Notes: a model not told the origin generated them from the sequence alone. 38,732 bases of DNA from JALZOC01 sp038320555 (GCA_038320555.1 JBBQEJ010000034.1:1-38732); one strand, 5' to 3'; positions 27,001-33,956 are shown, numbered from the stretch's first letter. Numbers and translations: made by a program.

Positions 27001-27170
27001 CGGTTGACGAGCGGAGGGCCCGCGACGCGCTCGACTTCGAAACCCTCGGGAACGCTAAGAACCTGATCCGCGTACGTCGTCCTTCCCTGTGCATAGGAGA
27101 ATGCGAGAGAGACCAGGATGACCGCGGACGACGCCGAGGCCAGGACCGCCTTCTTAGTCGTGGGTTTCAT
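24042..27170 (-). CDS. PVC-type membrane-bound dehydrogenase, HEAT repeats and cytochrome c fusion
   Basis: From ATG 27170 the protein has 1042 residues with a signal peptide (KKAVLASASSAVILVSLAFSYAQG). A beta-propeller dehydrogenase domain spans about 30-430 (VPEGFEVERVAGPP, DFDDEGRLYVADSSGSND, DKNGDGRFDSSVVFADRM, DTDGDGVADKREEW with calcium-type Asp repeats, and ADGSLLVVDTGAWYK). Helical HEAT-like repeats span about 430-880. The C-terminal cytochrome c has CLSCH (917-921) and a VMPPGL segment with the likely axial Met. This layout is the Planctomycete-type TIGR02604/TIGR02603 protein. It probably oxidises a sugar or alcohol in the periplasm and passes electrons through its heme. Tannase ends 19 nt upstream. 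Confidence 0.9.
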   Translation of the reverse strand: MKPTTKKAVLASASSAVILVSLAFSYAQGRTTYADQVLSVPEGFEVERVAGPPLVNRPIVADFDDEGRLYVADSSGSNDKVEKQLADKPHRIVRLEDKNGDGRFDSSVVFADRMMFPEGAMWFDGSLYVAAPPSIWKLTDTDGDGVADKREEWFQGKTLTTCANDLHGPYLGPDGWIYWTKGAFAEQTYERSGKTPFVTRASHIFRRRPGDSVIEAVMTGGMDNPVDVAFTPAGERLLTATFLEHPQLDRRDGLIHAIYGGVYGKSHAVIENHKRTGGLMPALTHLGAAAPSGLTRYGSRAFGDDYHDNFFAALFNLQKVTRHALEPSGATFKSRDSDFVVSNSRDFHPTDVLEDADGSLLVVDTGAWYKLCCPTSQLAAPEVLGAIYRVRRKGSPRIDDPRGRKLAWNTMKPGEVAKRLDDVRPAVANRAVQELARLGSGAVSALDEVVHTSRSADARRNAVWALTRIQTTPAREGARIALNDRDQSVQQAALHSAAVWRDAAALPQLLDALKSNLPPVQRVAAEALGRVGNARAVTDLLALAASPLDRVLEHSVTYALIEIADPSSTAVGLQATSVRAQRAALIALDQMDGGGLKAETVIPLLDSSDPVINETAWWIAGHHPEWGRALAGFFQEHLTAKNLTESAREDLQQKLVQFAENPAIQDLLAATVERATAKEDRLLALRAMARTRAKELPSAWIGPLVRALAGHELETTRSAVAVARTAPPSKDAAPDLQAALLHVGRDSAWPLEVRLDALAAVAGGLPSVDQDLFDLLRGSLEPAQPVSVRVAAAGVLEKTSLGRQQLLTLTGLLASTGPMELPRLLPAFDRGSDEALGLAMIAALQQSKGRSSVRADILRPRLAKYPESVQKKGEALLASLNIDSAQQKQRLEELLAASTGGDVRRGQAVFNSPKVACLSCHTIGYLGGKIGPDLTRIGQIRSERDLLEAILFPSASFARGYEPVVVTTQSGATHSGVLRSDLMDVVVLVTGAGSEIRILRREIVDMQPGTVSVMPPGLAAQLSQQELTDLLAFLKATRSGAN

Positions 27171-27189
27171 GAGCAGCCCAAGTCTTTTG

Positions 27190-28764
27190 CTACTGGCGAC
27201 CCGTCGGGTTGGGATCGCGACAGGCAAAGTTCACCGCGTCGTTGGTGTCTCCCTTGCCCTTATACACCGCGAGCTTTGGATAGGCACAGAGAGGACGCAA
27301 CCGATCGACGACTCCGTTGGTGGAATGAGTGGCGACGATCTCTTCCGGCGCGGTTCCACGTTCCACCCACTCCTCCAGCGCGGCCTGCATATCGAAGGAG
27401 TTCGGACCGGGTCCGCCGCCGCAATGGGCCATTCCAGGGGCCATGAACAAGCGGTAAAAACTCCTGACGTCTCCGTCGCGACCAAAAAACGACGTCACGC
27501 TCTCGTAGTAGTCGATGCTGTTTTGCGCGGCGATCAACTGGTCGCTCCACCCGTGGTATTGGATCAGCTTGCCACCGCGCTGCCTGAACTCCCGGAGATT
27601 TGGATCGGTCGCGTTGAGGATCGGAGCAAACTTCGATTCAGCCTTGGCGAAGGCCTGGTAGCCAGCCGGATCGGCGAGATCGAATGTCCGCCAGTCCCAG
27701 TTCGGATCGGCGAACACGAGCCATTTATAGTGGGCGATCGGAATAGGGAACGGACTCGACGGATCGCGGTGGGGCCAGAACGGTTCGCTTCCAACCGCAA
27801 GACCGGGATACAAATGCGCGCCGGTGCGCGGATCCTTGAGCCCTCTGTAGACTCGACGGGCCGCCTGCACCTGAGCGGGCGTCAGGCAGGCGCCTGGGAT
27901 TTGATTCGGCGCGCATTGCAATGGCGCCGGATCGAATGTGCATCCGCGCGGATCGTCCAGCACGCCGTCGGTGACGCCGTCGGCGCTGTCACACGCCGCG
28001 AGCGCCCCGCGATAGAGCGCTCCCAGCGCGGCGGGCGGAAGGTTGCTCGCCGAATCCTTGAGGATCGCCAGTGTGCCGTCGAGGTCTCCAGCCATCAGAC
28101 GCGTCCAGTTATTCGCCGGCGCACCGGCGAGTATGGCGTCGTAGTCTCCCGGGAACCGCTGCGCCTCCATCAGGCCCTCGTAGCCGCCTGACGAGCAGCC
28201 GATCCAATAGGAGCGCTCTGGAGGCTTTCCGTAAAATGCGCCGACGAGCGCTTTGGCTTTCAGCGTCGTTTCGTGATGGGCGCGATACGCAAAGTCGATT
28301 AGTTGTTCCGGGTGCTCGAATGCGAATCGAGCAGCGTTCACGCCCGGTGCTGCCTCGTGGCCGGTATTCGTAGAGGCACTCGCGTAACCGCGACGAATCT
28401 GTTCCTGGAGAGCGCCAAAGGAGATGGTGCCTGCCCAACCCCCGTTTCCGACGCCCGCGAATCTGCCATTCCAGTTCTGTAGCGGCAGCCACACCTCGAA
28501 CAGAATGTGCGATTCACTGGTCGGTTCGATCACCCCGGCGACCCGGCAAAACGGGGGCAGGTTGGTCATCGCATTGTTCGACCCGGGAGGCGTGAACGAT
28601 CCACTGGTAATGGCCTGGGCCGCGGTAATCGTCGTATTGGGAAGCCGCTGGTCGGCCAGACCTGTGCACGCCACAGCGGGATCGACCTGCGCTGGCGTCG
28701 CCGAAACGAGAACCGCCGGAAGGACCGCTACGATCAACGCGATGATGCGATCAGGCGATCTCAT
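27190..28764 (-). CDS. Secreted tannase/feruloyl-esterase family hydrolase
   Basis: A 524-residue protein with a signal peptide (about 1-25, cleaved near ATPA). It shows the complete CS-D-HC catalytic signature of the family: Cys190-Ser191 in WIGCSSGGYEG, Asp408 in YHGWSDQLI, and His447-Cys448 in PGMAHCGGG; the two cysteines should form the disulfide that joins Ser and His. The lid carries a calcium loop DSADGVTDGVLDDPRGC (259-275). It cleaves gallate, ferulate or similar aromatic esters. GGAGGAG lies just before ATG. It is the promoter-proximal gene of the block running to 20378, so the substrate may be a plant phenolic ester of a sugar. Confidence 0.92.
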   Translation of the reverse strand: MRSPDRIIALIVAVLPAVLVSATPAQVDPAVACTGLADQRLPNTTITAAQAITSGSFTPPGSNNAMTNLPPFCRVAGVIEPTSESHILFEVWLPLQNWNGRFAGVGNGGWAGTISFGALQEQIRRGYASASTNTGHEAAPGVNAARFAFEHPEQLIDFAYRAHHETTLKAKALVGAFYGKPPERSYWIGCSSGGYEGLMEAQRFPGDYDAILAGAPANNWTRLMAGDLDGTLAILKDSASNLPPAALGALYRGALAACDSADGVTDGVLDDPRGCTFDPAPLQCAPNQIPGACLTPAQVQAARRVYRGLKDPRTGAHLYPGLAVGSEPFWPHRDPSSPFPIPIAHYKWLVFADPNWDWRTFDLADPAGYQAFAKAESKFAPILNATDPNLREFRQRGGKLIQYHGWSDQLIAAQNSIDYYESVTSFFGRDGDVRSFYRLFMAPGMAHCGGGPGPNSFDMQAALEEWVERGTAPEEIVATHSTNGVVDRLRPLCAYPKLAVYKGKGDTNDAVNFACRDPNPTGRQ

Positions 28765-28800
28765 GTCTCCTCCGGGGACCCACCGTCTCGATTCGCTTTT

Positions 28801-28850
28801 CGCGATTCGCGGTTCGCGATTGAGCGATTAGTGATTAGAGGGATTAGGGA
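28801..28850. repeat. CGATTCG / GATTAG short tandem repeats
   Basis: Repeated CGATTCGC and GATTAG(T/G)G units (for example GCGATTAGTGATTAGAGG) fill the 3-prime flank of the metallo-beta-lactamase gene and end at its stop codon. The tract resembles that at 6161-6250, also placed at a stop codon. Confidence 0.7.
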
Positions 28851-29807
28851 TTATTTCGTCTCATCCCAGATCACCTGCGCGTCCGCGCGCACCCTCGCCG
28901 CGGCGGTGCGCACCTGCTCCGCGTTCGCCGGGTCGGGCGCGCTGTAGCCGGTGTATTTAGCCGGTGTCTTCCAGGCCGTCACGACGTCGTCCACGGTCTT
29001 GCCCGCTTTCTTCGCGTTCTGGACGAACTTCACGAAGTCCGCGATGAATTCCGAGTACAGGCGCAGGTCCGCGGGCGTGGTCGTTGTTGCGTTATGGCCG
29101 TTGATGATGGTGTCCACATTCGTAGCGCGGGACGCCTTCGCGATCGTTTCCGCGTAGCCGACGCCGGTGCCGCCGTTGTTTTTGTCCATGATCGGCAACG
29201 CCCGGGTCGGCATCGTGTCGCCGACGTGCATCACGCGGAGCGCCGTGAAGATCACGAACGCGTCGCCGCCCGTGTGCGCCGGGCCGAAGTAATGAAGATC
29301 TATCTGGTCAGCGCCGCGGCCGAGGGTCATCTTGTCCTTGAATGTCCGCTTCGGCAGCCCTCTGCCGCCACTCTCCTTGAAGAGGTTCGTCTGCGGACCC
29401 GTCTGCAGACCGTACACAGGATTGGCCTGGTCCATGTATTTCTTCGTATTCTCGTGTGTGATGACGTCGACCGTCGCCGGAAATTCCACATTGCCGCTCA
29501 CGTGATCACCGTGCGTGTGGGTGTTGATGATCGTCGTCACCGGCTTGTCGGTGAGCGTCTTGATTTTGTCCAGAAGCGGCTGGCCCCAGCCCGGGAGCTT
29601 GGTGTCCACCACGACCACGCCGTTGGCGGTGATGAACGCGGCCGTGTTGCCGCCGCCGCCCTTCAGGACGAACAGGTTGTCATTCAGCTTGTCGACTTCG
29701 ATCACCTTCGGGGCCGTCTGATCGGCCGGCGGCTGTTGAAAAGCCGCGAGCCCGATCGAAAGAGCGCCTGCGGCCACTAACGTTCCCAGAACGACCAGTC
29801 TCTTCAT
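28851..29807 (-). CDS. Exported metallo-beta-lactamase-fold hydrolase
   Basis: The ATG at 29807 follows GAGG at 5 nt and gives 318 residues; the in-frame GTG two codons earlier overlaps that site. A signal peptide covers about 1-24 (cleavage near AAFQ). The MBL zinc motif is intact: HTHGDH (His97, His99, Asp101, His102), then HYFGPAHTGGDAFVIF, VMHVGDTMP and TIINGHNATT. The C-terminal helix region (residues 245-318) is typical of exported MBL proteins from Acidobacteriota and other soil bacteria. The substrate is unknown; these are often wrongly labelled beta-lactamases. The 3-prime end abuts the repeat at 28801-28850. Confidence 0.9.
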   Translation of the reverse strand: MKRLVVLGTLVAAGALSIGLAAFQQPPADQTAPKVIEVDKLNDNLFVLKGGGGNTAAFITANGVVVVDTKLPGWGQPLLDKIKTLTDKPVTTIINTHTHGDHVSGNVEFPATVDVITHENTKKYMDQANPVYGLQTGPQTNLFKESGGRGLPKRTFKDKMTLGRGADQIDLHYFGPAHTGGDAFVIFTALRVMHVGDTMPTRALPIMDKNNGGTGVGYAETIAKASRATNVDTIINGHNATTTTPADLRLYSEFIADFVKFVQNAKKAGKTVDDVVTAWKTPAKYTGYSAPDPANAEQVRTAAARVRADAQVIWDETK

Positions 29808-29867
29808 TCGCACCTCACAGAAACGAGCAAAGACTAAACGGCAGGCGACGGACTCCCGTAGTGCGCT

Positions 29868-30245
29868 TCAATCTGAATCCGGCCCTGGCAGGTCCACCGC
29901 CGCTTGAAAGCGCCACTCACCCGCATGCTTCACGAACCAGTCGACGAAGCCGCGCCGGTCATCGACGACCTGAGCGTCCACGATCACCTGTGCATGTTGA
30001 ATTCCCGTGACGAGCGCCCCAGTCGGGGCGATGTCGATTTCGATCTGCTCGAGTTTCACGAACGTGATCTCGCCCGGGATGTCTTCGACCGCCCGAAGAA
30101 AGGCCGCCGCGTCGACTCCAGCTGCCCCATGTGTGCGATGGACGAACCCTGGAGCCAGCAGTTCCCGGATCGCGGCCAACTCCCGCCGGGCAATCGCCAC
30201 TGCCATCTTTTCCGAGGCTTCCGCGACTCGTTCACGCTCGTTCAT
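29868..30245 (-). CDS. SnoaL/DUF4440-like protein
   Basis: The start at ATG 30245 gives 125 residues; the longer open frame is Pro/Gly-rich and runs through the intergenic region, so it is rejected. The protein has the NTF2-like cone-fold pattern: a first helix NERERVAEASEKMAVAIARRELAAIRELLAPGFVHRTHG, a middle helix AAFLRAVEDIPG, and strands EQIEIDIAPTGALVTGIQHAQVIVDAQVVDDRRGFVDWFVKHAGEWRFQAAVD in shortened form here. Such proteins are small enzymes or binding proteins with a deep pocket; no substrate can be predicted. It is divergent from the VKOR-DsbA gene at 30422. Confidence 0.7.
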   Translation of the reverse strand: MNERERVAEASEKMAVAIARRELAAIRELLAPGFVHRTHGAAGVDAAAFLRAVEDIPGEITFVKLEQIEIDIAPTGALVTGIQHAQVIVDAQVVDDRRGFVDWFVKHAGEWRFQAAVDLPGPDSD

Positions 30246-30378
30246 ATTGTGATCTGTACGACGGCCGAGGGTCCCTTGCCTTCCCAGCCCGCCGCCTCCT
30301 GGGGCTGCCTGCGGTTTCTCGCGGGCGGCATTGAGCCTCCGATGACCGCGCCCGCCATCATTACCGATATTAGGATCC

Positions 30379-30407
30379 TTGACCACAGTTACTGCGCGCA
30401 GTACAAG
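30379..30407 (+). promoter_or_regulatory. Candidate housekeeping promoter for the VKOR-DsbA gene
   Basis: TTGACC (30379-30384) and TACAAG (30402-30407) are separated by 17 nt. The expected start of transcription is near 30414, leaving a leader of about 8 nt before ATG 30422. No ribosome site is seen in that leader. The -10 matches the consensus in only four of six positions, so this is tentative. Confidence 0.35.
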
Positions 30408-30421
30408 TACCGTTTCGACTA

Positions 30422-31609
30422 ATGACTTCAGTCAGCCGCAAACTGCTGCTCGCCTTCGGCGCCCTGGGCCTCGGGGCATCCAGCATGTCCAGCTACGTCC
30501 ATTACAAGGTCCTGACGGACCCCAGCTACACCAGCTTCTGCGACGTCAACCCGGCGCTCAGCTGTTCGCAGGCGTACCTGAGCCCGTACGGCAGCGTCTG
30601 GGGAGTGCCGGTCGCGCTCGCCGGCGTGTTGTTCTTCGTACTAGTGCTGCTCCTGGCCGGCCTTGGCGGGCGCGCGACGTCCGCCGCGCGGGAGTCGGCC
30701 GCCGCATACATCTTCGCGCTGTCCACGATAGGTCTCGCGGCCGTTCTGTACCTCGGATGGGCCTCGTACTTTCAGTTACACACGTTGTGTCTGTTCTGCG
30801 CGACCACGTATGTGGCTGTCATCGTCATCTTCATGATTTCCGCTCGGGTTACGGCGATTCCCATGACGACGCTGCCGCGCCGTGCGCTTCGTGATCTGCG
30901 CGCGCTCATGACGAGTCCGCTCGCGCTCGTGATCCTGCTGCTGCTCATCGCGGGGGTCGCCACGGGGATCGGGTTGTTCCCGCGTGAAGGTGTGACGTCC
31001 GCGCAGGAGCCGGCCTATCCGCCGCTGACCGACGAGCAGCGCGTCGATCTCGAAAAGTGGTGGGCCGTGCAGCCGACGGTGGATCTGCCAATTGCAAATG
31101 ATGGCGCGAAAGTGCTGGTGGTGAAGTTCAGCGACTACATGTGCCCGGGCTGCCGGCAGACATATGAGGAGTACAAGACCGTGCTCGGCAAATATCTCTC
31201 CGGCGGGCAGGTCCGCTATGTTGTCAAGCACTACCCGCTCGAGGCGGAGTGCAATCCCAGCGCCCCGAGCAATCACTACGCGTCGTGCGAGGCCGCGGCC
31301 GCGGTGATCATGGCGCGGGCCAGGGGCACGGCACAGACGCTCGAGCAGTGGATGTTCACGAATCAGGCGTCGCTGACACCTGACACGGTGAAAAAGGCGG
31401 CCAGAGACATCGGCGGCATCCAGGACTTCGATGCGCAGTACGCGCGTGCGCTGCAGGAGGTCAAGACCGACGCGAGCCTCGGCGCGCAGCTCGACATCAG
31501 CCAAACGCCGACGTTCTACATCAACGGTCGCAAGCTGTCGGGCAAGGCCCTCCTACCCCCCCAATACTTCGATTACCTGATCGAACTGGCGCTCAAAGAC
31601 GCAAAGTAA
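30422..31609 (+). CDS. VKOR - DsbA-like thiol oxidase fusion
   Basis: This 395-residue protein fuses an integral-membrane vitamin K epoxide reductase domain (about 1-185) to a thioredoxin-fold DsbA-like domain (about 205-395). VKOR features are the loop cysteines Cys40 and Cys48 and the quinone-site pair Cys123/Cys126 in LCLFC, with helices at about 7-23, 62-80, 95-113, 118-140 and 165-185. The second domain has CPGC (Cys241/Cys244) in KFSDYMCPGCRQTY and the cis-Pro segment QTPTFYING. It should form disulfides in exported proteins and pass electrons to quinone. Extra cysteines at 277 and 289 in the DsbA part may form a further bond. Confidence 0.93.
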   Translation: MTSVSRKLLLAFGALGLGASSMSSYVHYKVLTDPSYTSFCDVNPALSCSQAYLSPYGSVWGVPVALAGVLFFVLVLLLAGLGGRATSAARESAAAYIFALSTIGLAAVLYLGWASYFQLHTLCLFCATTYVAVIVIFMISARVTAIPMTTLPRRALRDLRALMTSPLALVILLLLIAGVATGIGLFPREGVTSAQEPAYPPLTDEQRVDLEKWWAVQPTVDLPIANDGAKVLVVKFSDYMCPGCRQTYEEYKTVLGKYLSGGQVRYVVKHYPLEAECNPSAPSNHYASCEAAAAVIMARARGTAQTLEQWMFTNQASLTPDTVKKAARDIGGIQDFDAQYARALQEVKTDASLGAQLDISQTPTFYINGRKLSGKALLPPQYFDYLIELALKDAK

Positions 31610-31618
31610 GCCCGAGTG

Positions 31619-31783
31619 GCTAATGGCCTGTCTCAGCTGAATCGGTAGTGGATTCCGGAGCGCGGCGCTCGCATGGCAAGGCGCGACGACCGAGAATACC
31701 GGGAGTATTGAGGAGGAGCAACGCCGCCAGGCGGGAAGCTCCGCGCGGAAGGCACTACTGATTCAGCTGAGACAGGCACTAGC
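31619..31783. mobile_element. 165-bp imperfect palindrome, MITE-like element
   Basis: Terminal arms beginning GCTA and continuing GCCTGTCTCAGCTGAATC (left core 31626-31650, right core 31753-31777) are complementary at 24 of 25 positions. The arms continue toward the centre with partial complementarity and close on AATAC-CGGGA-GTATT (31695-31709), placed exactly at the midpoint. No long ORF lies within. The whole forms one long hairpin, as expected of a non-autonomous inverted-repeat element. No clear target duplication is visible. Confidence 0.75.
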
Positions 31784-31843
31784 GCGACTCTGTCAGATCA
31801 GCCAATTCGATCGGGCGACGGTCCGGTGACCTGTCACGGCGGG

Positions 31844-32032
31844 TTCACGCAGAGAGCGCCAAGCGCGCGGAGAAGACCGGTCAGGAAGCGTCTACGCATG
31901 CCCTTCCGGCCACGCGCGATTCGCGCGAGCGCCGGTCCGCAGGCCGGCGCTGCCGGAAGGGGCCGTTAGGCAGCCTTTTCTCGGCGATCTGTGCGTCTCT
32001 GCGTGCTCCGCGTGAGATCGTCTTCTCCGCGC
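31844..32032. repeat. Nested inverted-repeat island with cloverleaf-like core
   Basis: Outer inverted pairs are CACGCAGAGA (31846-31855) with TCTCTGCGTG (31996-32005), and GCGCGGAGAAGAC (31865-31877) with GTCTTCTCCGCGC (32020-32032). Inside, a 10-bp stem CCCTTCCGGC/GCCGGAAGGG (31901-31910, 31952-31961) encloses two hairpins: CGCGCGA/TCGCGCG (31913-31927) and AGCGCCGG/CCGGCGCT (31928-31951). The region between the VKOR gene and 32103 has no credible gene, so the 493-nt gap is explained by this and the palindrome at 31619. Confidence 0.7.
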
Positions 32033-32083
32033 ACGGTGAAGCTACGGCAACGTCGAGCGAAACCACGCAGGGAGTACGACGAG

Positions 32084-32111
32084 CTAGGCTCGCCTAGTCA
32101 CTCTAGTGACT
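32084..32111 (-). terminator. Two adjacent short hairpins at a 3-prime end
   Basis: CTAGGC-TC-GCCTAG (32084-32097) and AGTCACT-CT-AGTGACT (32096-32111) lie across the stop codon of the Cys-rich gene. They are perfect 6- and 7-bp stems with 2-nt loops but no T tract, so a terminator role is only possible. Confidence 0.3.
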
Positions 32112-32435
32112 GGCAGGCTTCTGTTCGTGCTCGTACCAATCCTCGTGCAGGGACCAGCCGTGGCATCGAAGGCACGAGGTCCAGCCCCATTGGTGGCTGC
32201 ACCCTGGACACCGCCCGCCGGTGGAAAACGTGTTCCACACGGTCCCGCACCCTACGAACAGTGGCTCCGGCGAAGCGGTGCCGTCACAGCACCAACGGCT
32301 CGAGGGCGCCGGTCGCCACTCACACAGCGGGCAGCGAATGCGGCTGAATCGCTCGTCATTATCCGACCGGGGATCTGACGCGGGGGCGTTGATCGTGGGG
32401 GCACTCGGCGCCGGAGTGCGTTTGAGCAGCTGCAT
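32103..32435 (-). CDS. Small cysteine-rich zinc-binding protein
   Basis: The start at ATG 32435 shares one base with the stop of the amidohydrolase gene (TGATG), giving 110 residues. The last 60 residues carry many metal-type pairs: IRCPLCEWRPAPSSRWCC, LFVGCGTVWNTFSTGGRCPGC, and TSCLRCHGWSLHEDWYEH. This string of CxxC units with HEDWY is a conserved bacterial pattern that I recognise but to which I can attach no function; several zinc ions are likely. The N-terminal 50 residues are polar and low complexity. Coupling to an exported amidohydrolase is unusual. Two short hairpins overlap its stop codon. Confidence 0.75.
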   Translation of the reverse strand: MQLLKRTPAPSAPTINAPASDPRSDNDERFSRIRCPLCEWRPAPSSRWCCDGTASPEPLFVGCGTVWNTFSTGGRCPGCSHQWGWTSCLRCHGWSLHEDWYEHEQKPASH

Positions 32436-33421
32436 CAGGAAGGTGCGAACCCGTAGAGTAAGCCTGGATTGTCCGCCAGGATCGTCTTTCGATCGGCCGC
32501 ATCCGGCACCCACAGCGCGAACTGATTGAACACCCGTCCGTCGTCGATCTGCCGCAGCGGTGAAATATCGGTCGGCTTCCGGCCCTCGGCCTGAGACGTG
32601 TCCGGGTGAGGCCAGTCAGTTCCCCATAAGACCCGGCGTATGTTCGCGCGAATCAGAGCCTGGGCGAGCGGGGCCATGTCCGCGTAATCCGGCGCGGCGT
32701 TCGAGCTGCGATACGGGGCGGAGAGTTTGACGTAGGCGCGTCCCGTTCGCACGAGATCGAGCAACACATCAAATCCTCGTTGCCCGGGGCCGAGCGCAGC
32801 CTGCGCACCGCCGAAGTGATCGAACACCACGGGCACGGGCGACGCGGCGATTTCCTTTTGCATCGCGTCGATCACGGACAGCTGCGTATACATCTGGATG
32901 TGCCACTTGCGAGAGCTGACTCGCTCGACCGCCGACGCGAATCGACGCCGCCCGACTTCGGGATCCGTCTGGCCGGCGGTCGCAAGATTGATCCGGACTC
33001 CTCGAATGCCCTTCCGGTCCATCTCGTCGAGCGCTGCGTCGGGCGTGCGGTCGTCTATGACCGCGACGCCGCGCGCGTTCGGCGCGAGCTGGCGAATCGC
33101 CTCGAGCGTGCAGGCGTTGTCAGTCCCATAGACGCTGGGGTGAACGAGGACGACGCGGCCGATGTGGAGGGCGCGATGGAGCGTGCGCAGTTCGCCGACT
33201 GACGCGGGTCCGGGTGTGTAGGTCCGGCCGGGTGAGAACGGGAAACGCGCGGGATCGCCGAAGATGTGCGTGTGGCAGTCACACGCATCGGCGGGGACCT
33301 TGAAGTTTACGCGTGTTGAAGGTTGCGACGCGCGCGCGCGCACATCGCGCGACTGCCGAGCGACAACCGCCGCCGACACCATCGCGCCCCGTTTCACGAA
33401 ATCCCGTCGCGTCAGCTGCAT
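32435..33421 (-). CDS. Tat-exported amidohydrolase, PDC-lactonase-like TIM barrel
   Basis: A 328-residue protein starting MQLTRRDFVKRGAMVSAAVV, a clear Tat signal. The amidohydrolase-2 barrel has the first-strand metal motif DCHTH (His50, His52), HPSVYGTDN, GVRINLATAG, VFDHFGG (His202) and WGTDWPHP (Asp269). The sequence style resembles 2-pyrone-4,6-dicarboxylate lactonase (LigI) and related lactone or amide hydrolases. If so, it would act on a lactone from aromatic breakdown, but the substrate is not fixed by motifs. The small Cys-rich gene is translationally coupled downstream, and a SnoaL-like gene lies 42 nt upstream. Confidence 0.88.
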   Translation of the reverse strand: MQLTRRDFVKRGAMVSAAVVARQSRDVRARASQPSTRVNFKVPADACDCHTHIFGDPARFPFSPGRTYTPGPASVGELRTLHRALHIGRVVLVHPSVYGTDNACTLEAIRQLAPNARGVAVIDDRTPDAALDEMDRKGIRGVRINLATAGQTDPEVGRRRFASAVERVSSRKWHIQMYTQLSVIDAMQKEIAASPVPVVFDHFGGAQAALGPGQRGFDVLLDLVRTGRAYVKLSAPYRSSNAAPDYADMAPLAQALIRANIRRVLWGTDWPHPDTSQAEGRKPTDISPLRQIDDGRVFNQFALWVPDAADRKTILADNPGLLYGFAPS

Positions 33422-33463
33422 GAAGACGGTTCTCCGGAGACGTCAGCTGCTCACCCTCCAGGT

Positions 33464-33880
33464 TCAGCCGGGCAGATTGACGACGCCAAGCTGCTGCAGC
33501 ATGCCGAGCTGGTCGAAGGTGTTCCAGCCTTCGACCAGCTTCCCGTTCTCGACACGAGCAAACGTCATCCCCCTGAACTGCACCTGTCTCCCCGTCGCCG
33601 GAAACCCCAGGCCGTCACCTTGGTGAGTCCCGGTTCCTGCCCAGCGAGTCGCGACCGTATCGCCTTCGGTGACGATGTCCTCGATCTGAATCTTCACGTC
33701 CGGAAATGCATTCCGATAAGCCCGGTGGAACCCCTTGAACGCCTCCGGGCCCTGTAGATCCGGACCAAGGCCATGCACGGTGGCGCGGGCGTGAAGCAGT
33801 TCGTCGACCGCCGCGTCGCGGCCCTTGTTCCAGACCTCCTCGAACCATCTGCGAATCAGCGCCTTGTTTTCTGCGGACAT
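33464..33880 (-). CDS. SnoaL-like ester cyclase family protein
   Basis: ATG 33880 is preceded by GGAGGAGG at 5 nt; an in-frame GTG five codons earlier lies in that site. The 138 residues show the SnoaL polyketide-cyclase pattern: NKALIRRWFEEVWNKGRDAAVDELL, GPDLQGPEAFKGFHRAYRNAFPDVKIQIEDIVTEGD in pieces, TRWAGTGTHQGDGLGFPATGRQVQFRGMTF and VENGKLVEGWNTFDQLGMLQQLG. It is a cytoplasmic cone-fold protein of the ester-cyclase/NTF2 superfamily. It is divergent from the PadR gene, whose promoter fills the 114-nt gap, so the regulator may control it. Confidence 0.87.
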   Translation of the reverse strand: MSAENKALIRRWFEEVWNKGRDAAVDELLHARATVHGLGPDLQGPEAFKGFHRAYRNAFPDVKIQIEDIVTEGDTVATRWAGTGTHQGDGLGFPATGRQVQFRGMTFARVENGKLVEGWNTFDQLGMLQQLGVVNLPG

Positions 33881-33956
33881 GCTGTCCTCCTCCACGCGCT
33901 CGTTTGGCCCGAAGGGCGTCCACCACTTTCGTCAACGCATCCTATCCCACGAAGAC

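Noticed and set aside
25818..27446. Plus-strand 542-codon open frame
   Set aside because: It is the antisense shadow of the dehydrogenase-cytochrome gene, whose minus-strand product has clear domains and motifs.
31950..31980. Possible integron attC site around GTTAGGC at 31966
   Set aside because: The word fits GTTRRRY, but no matching RYYYAAC lies at the other side of the hairpin, and there is no integrase or cassette.
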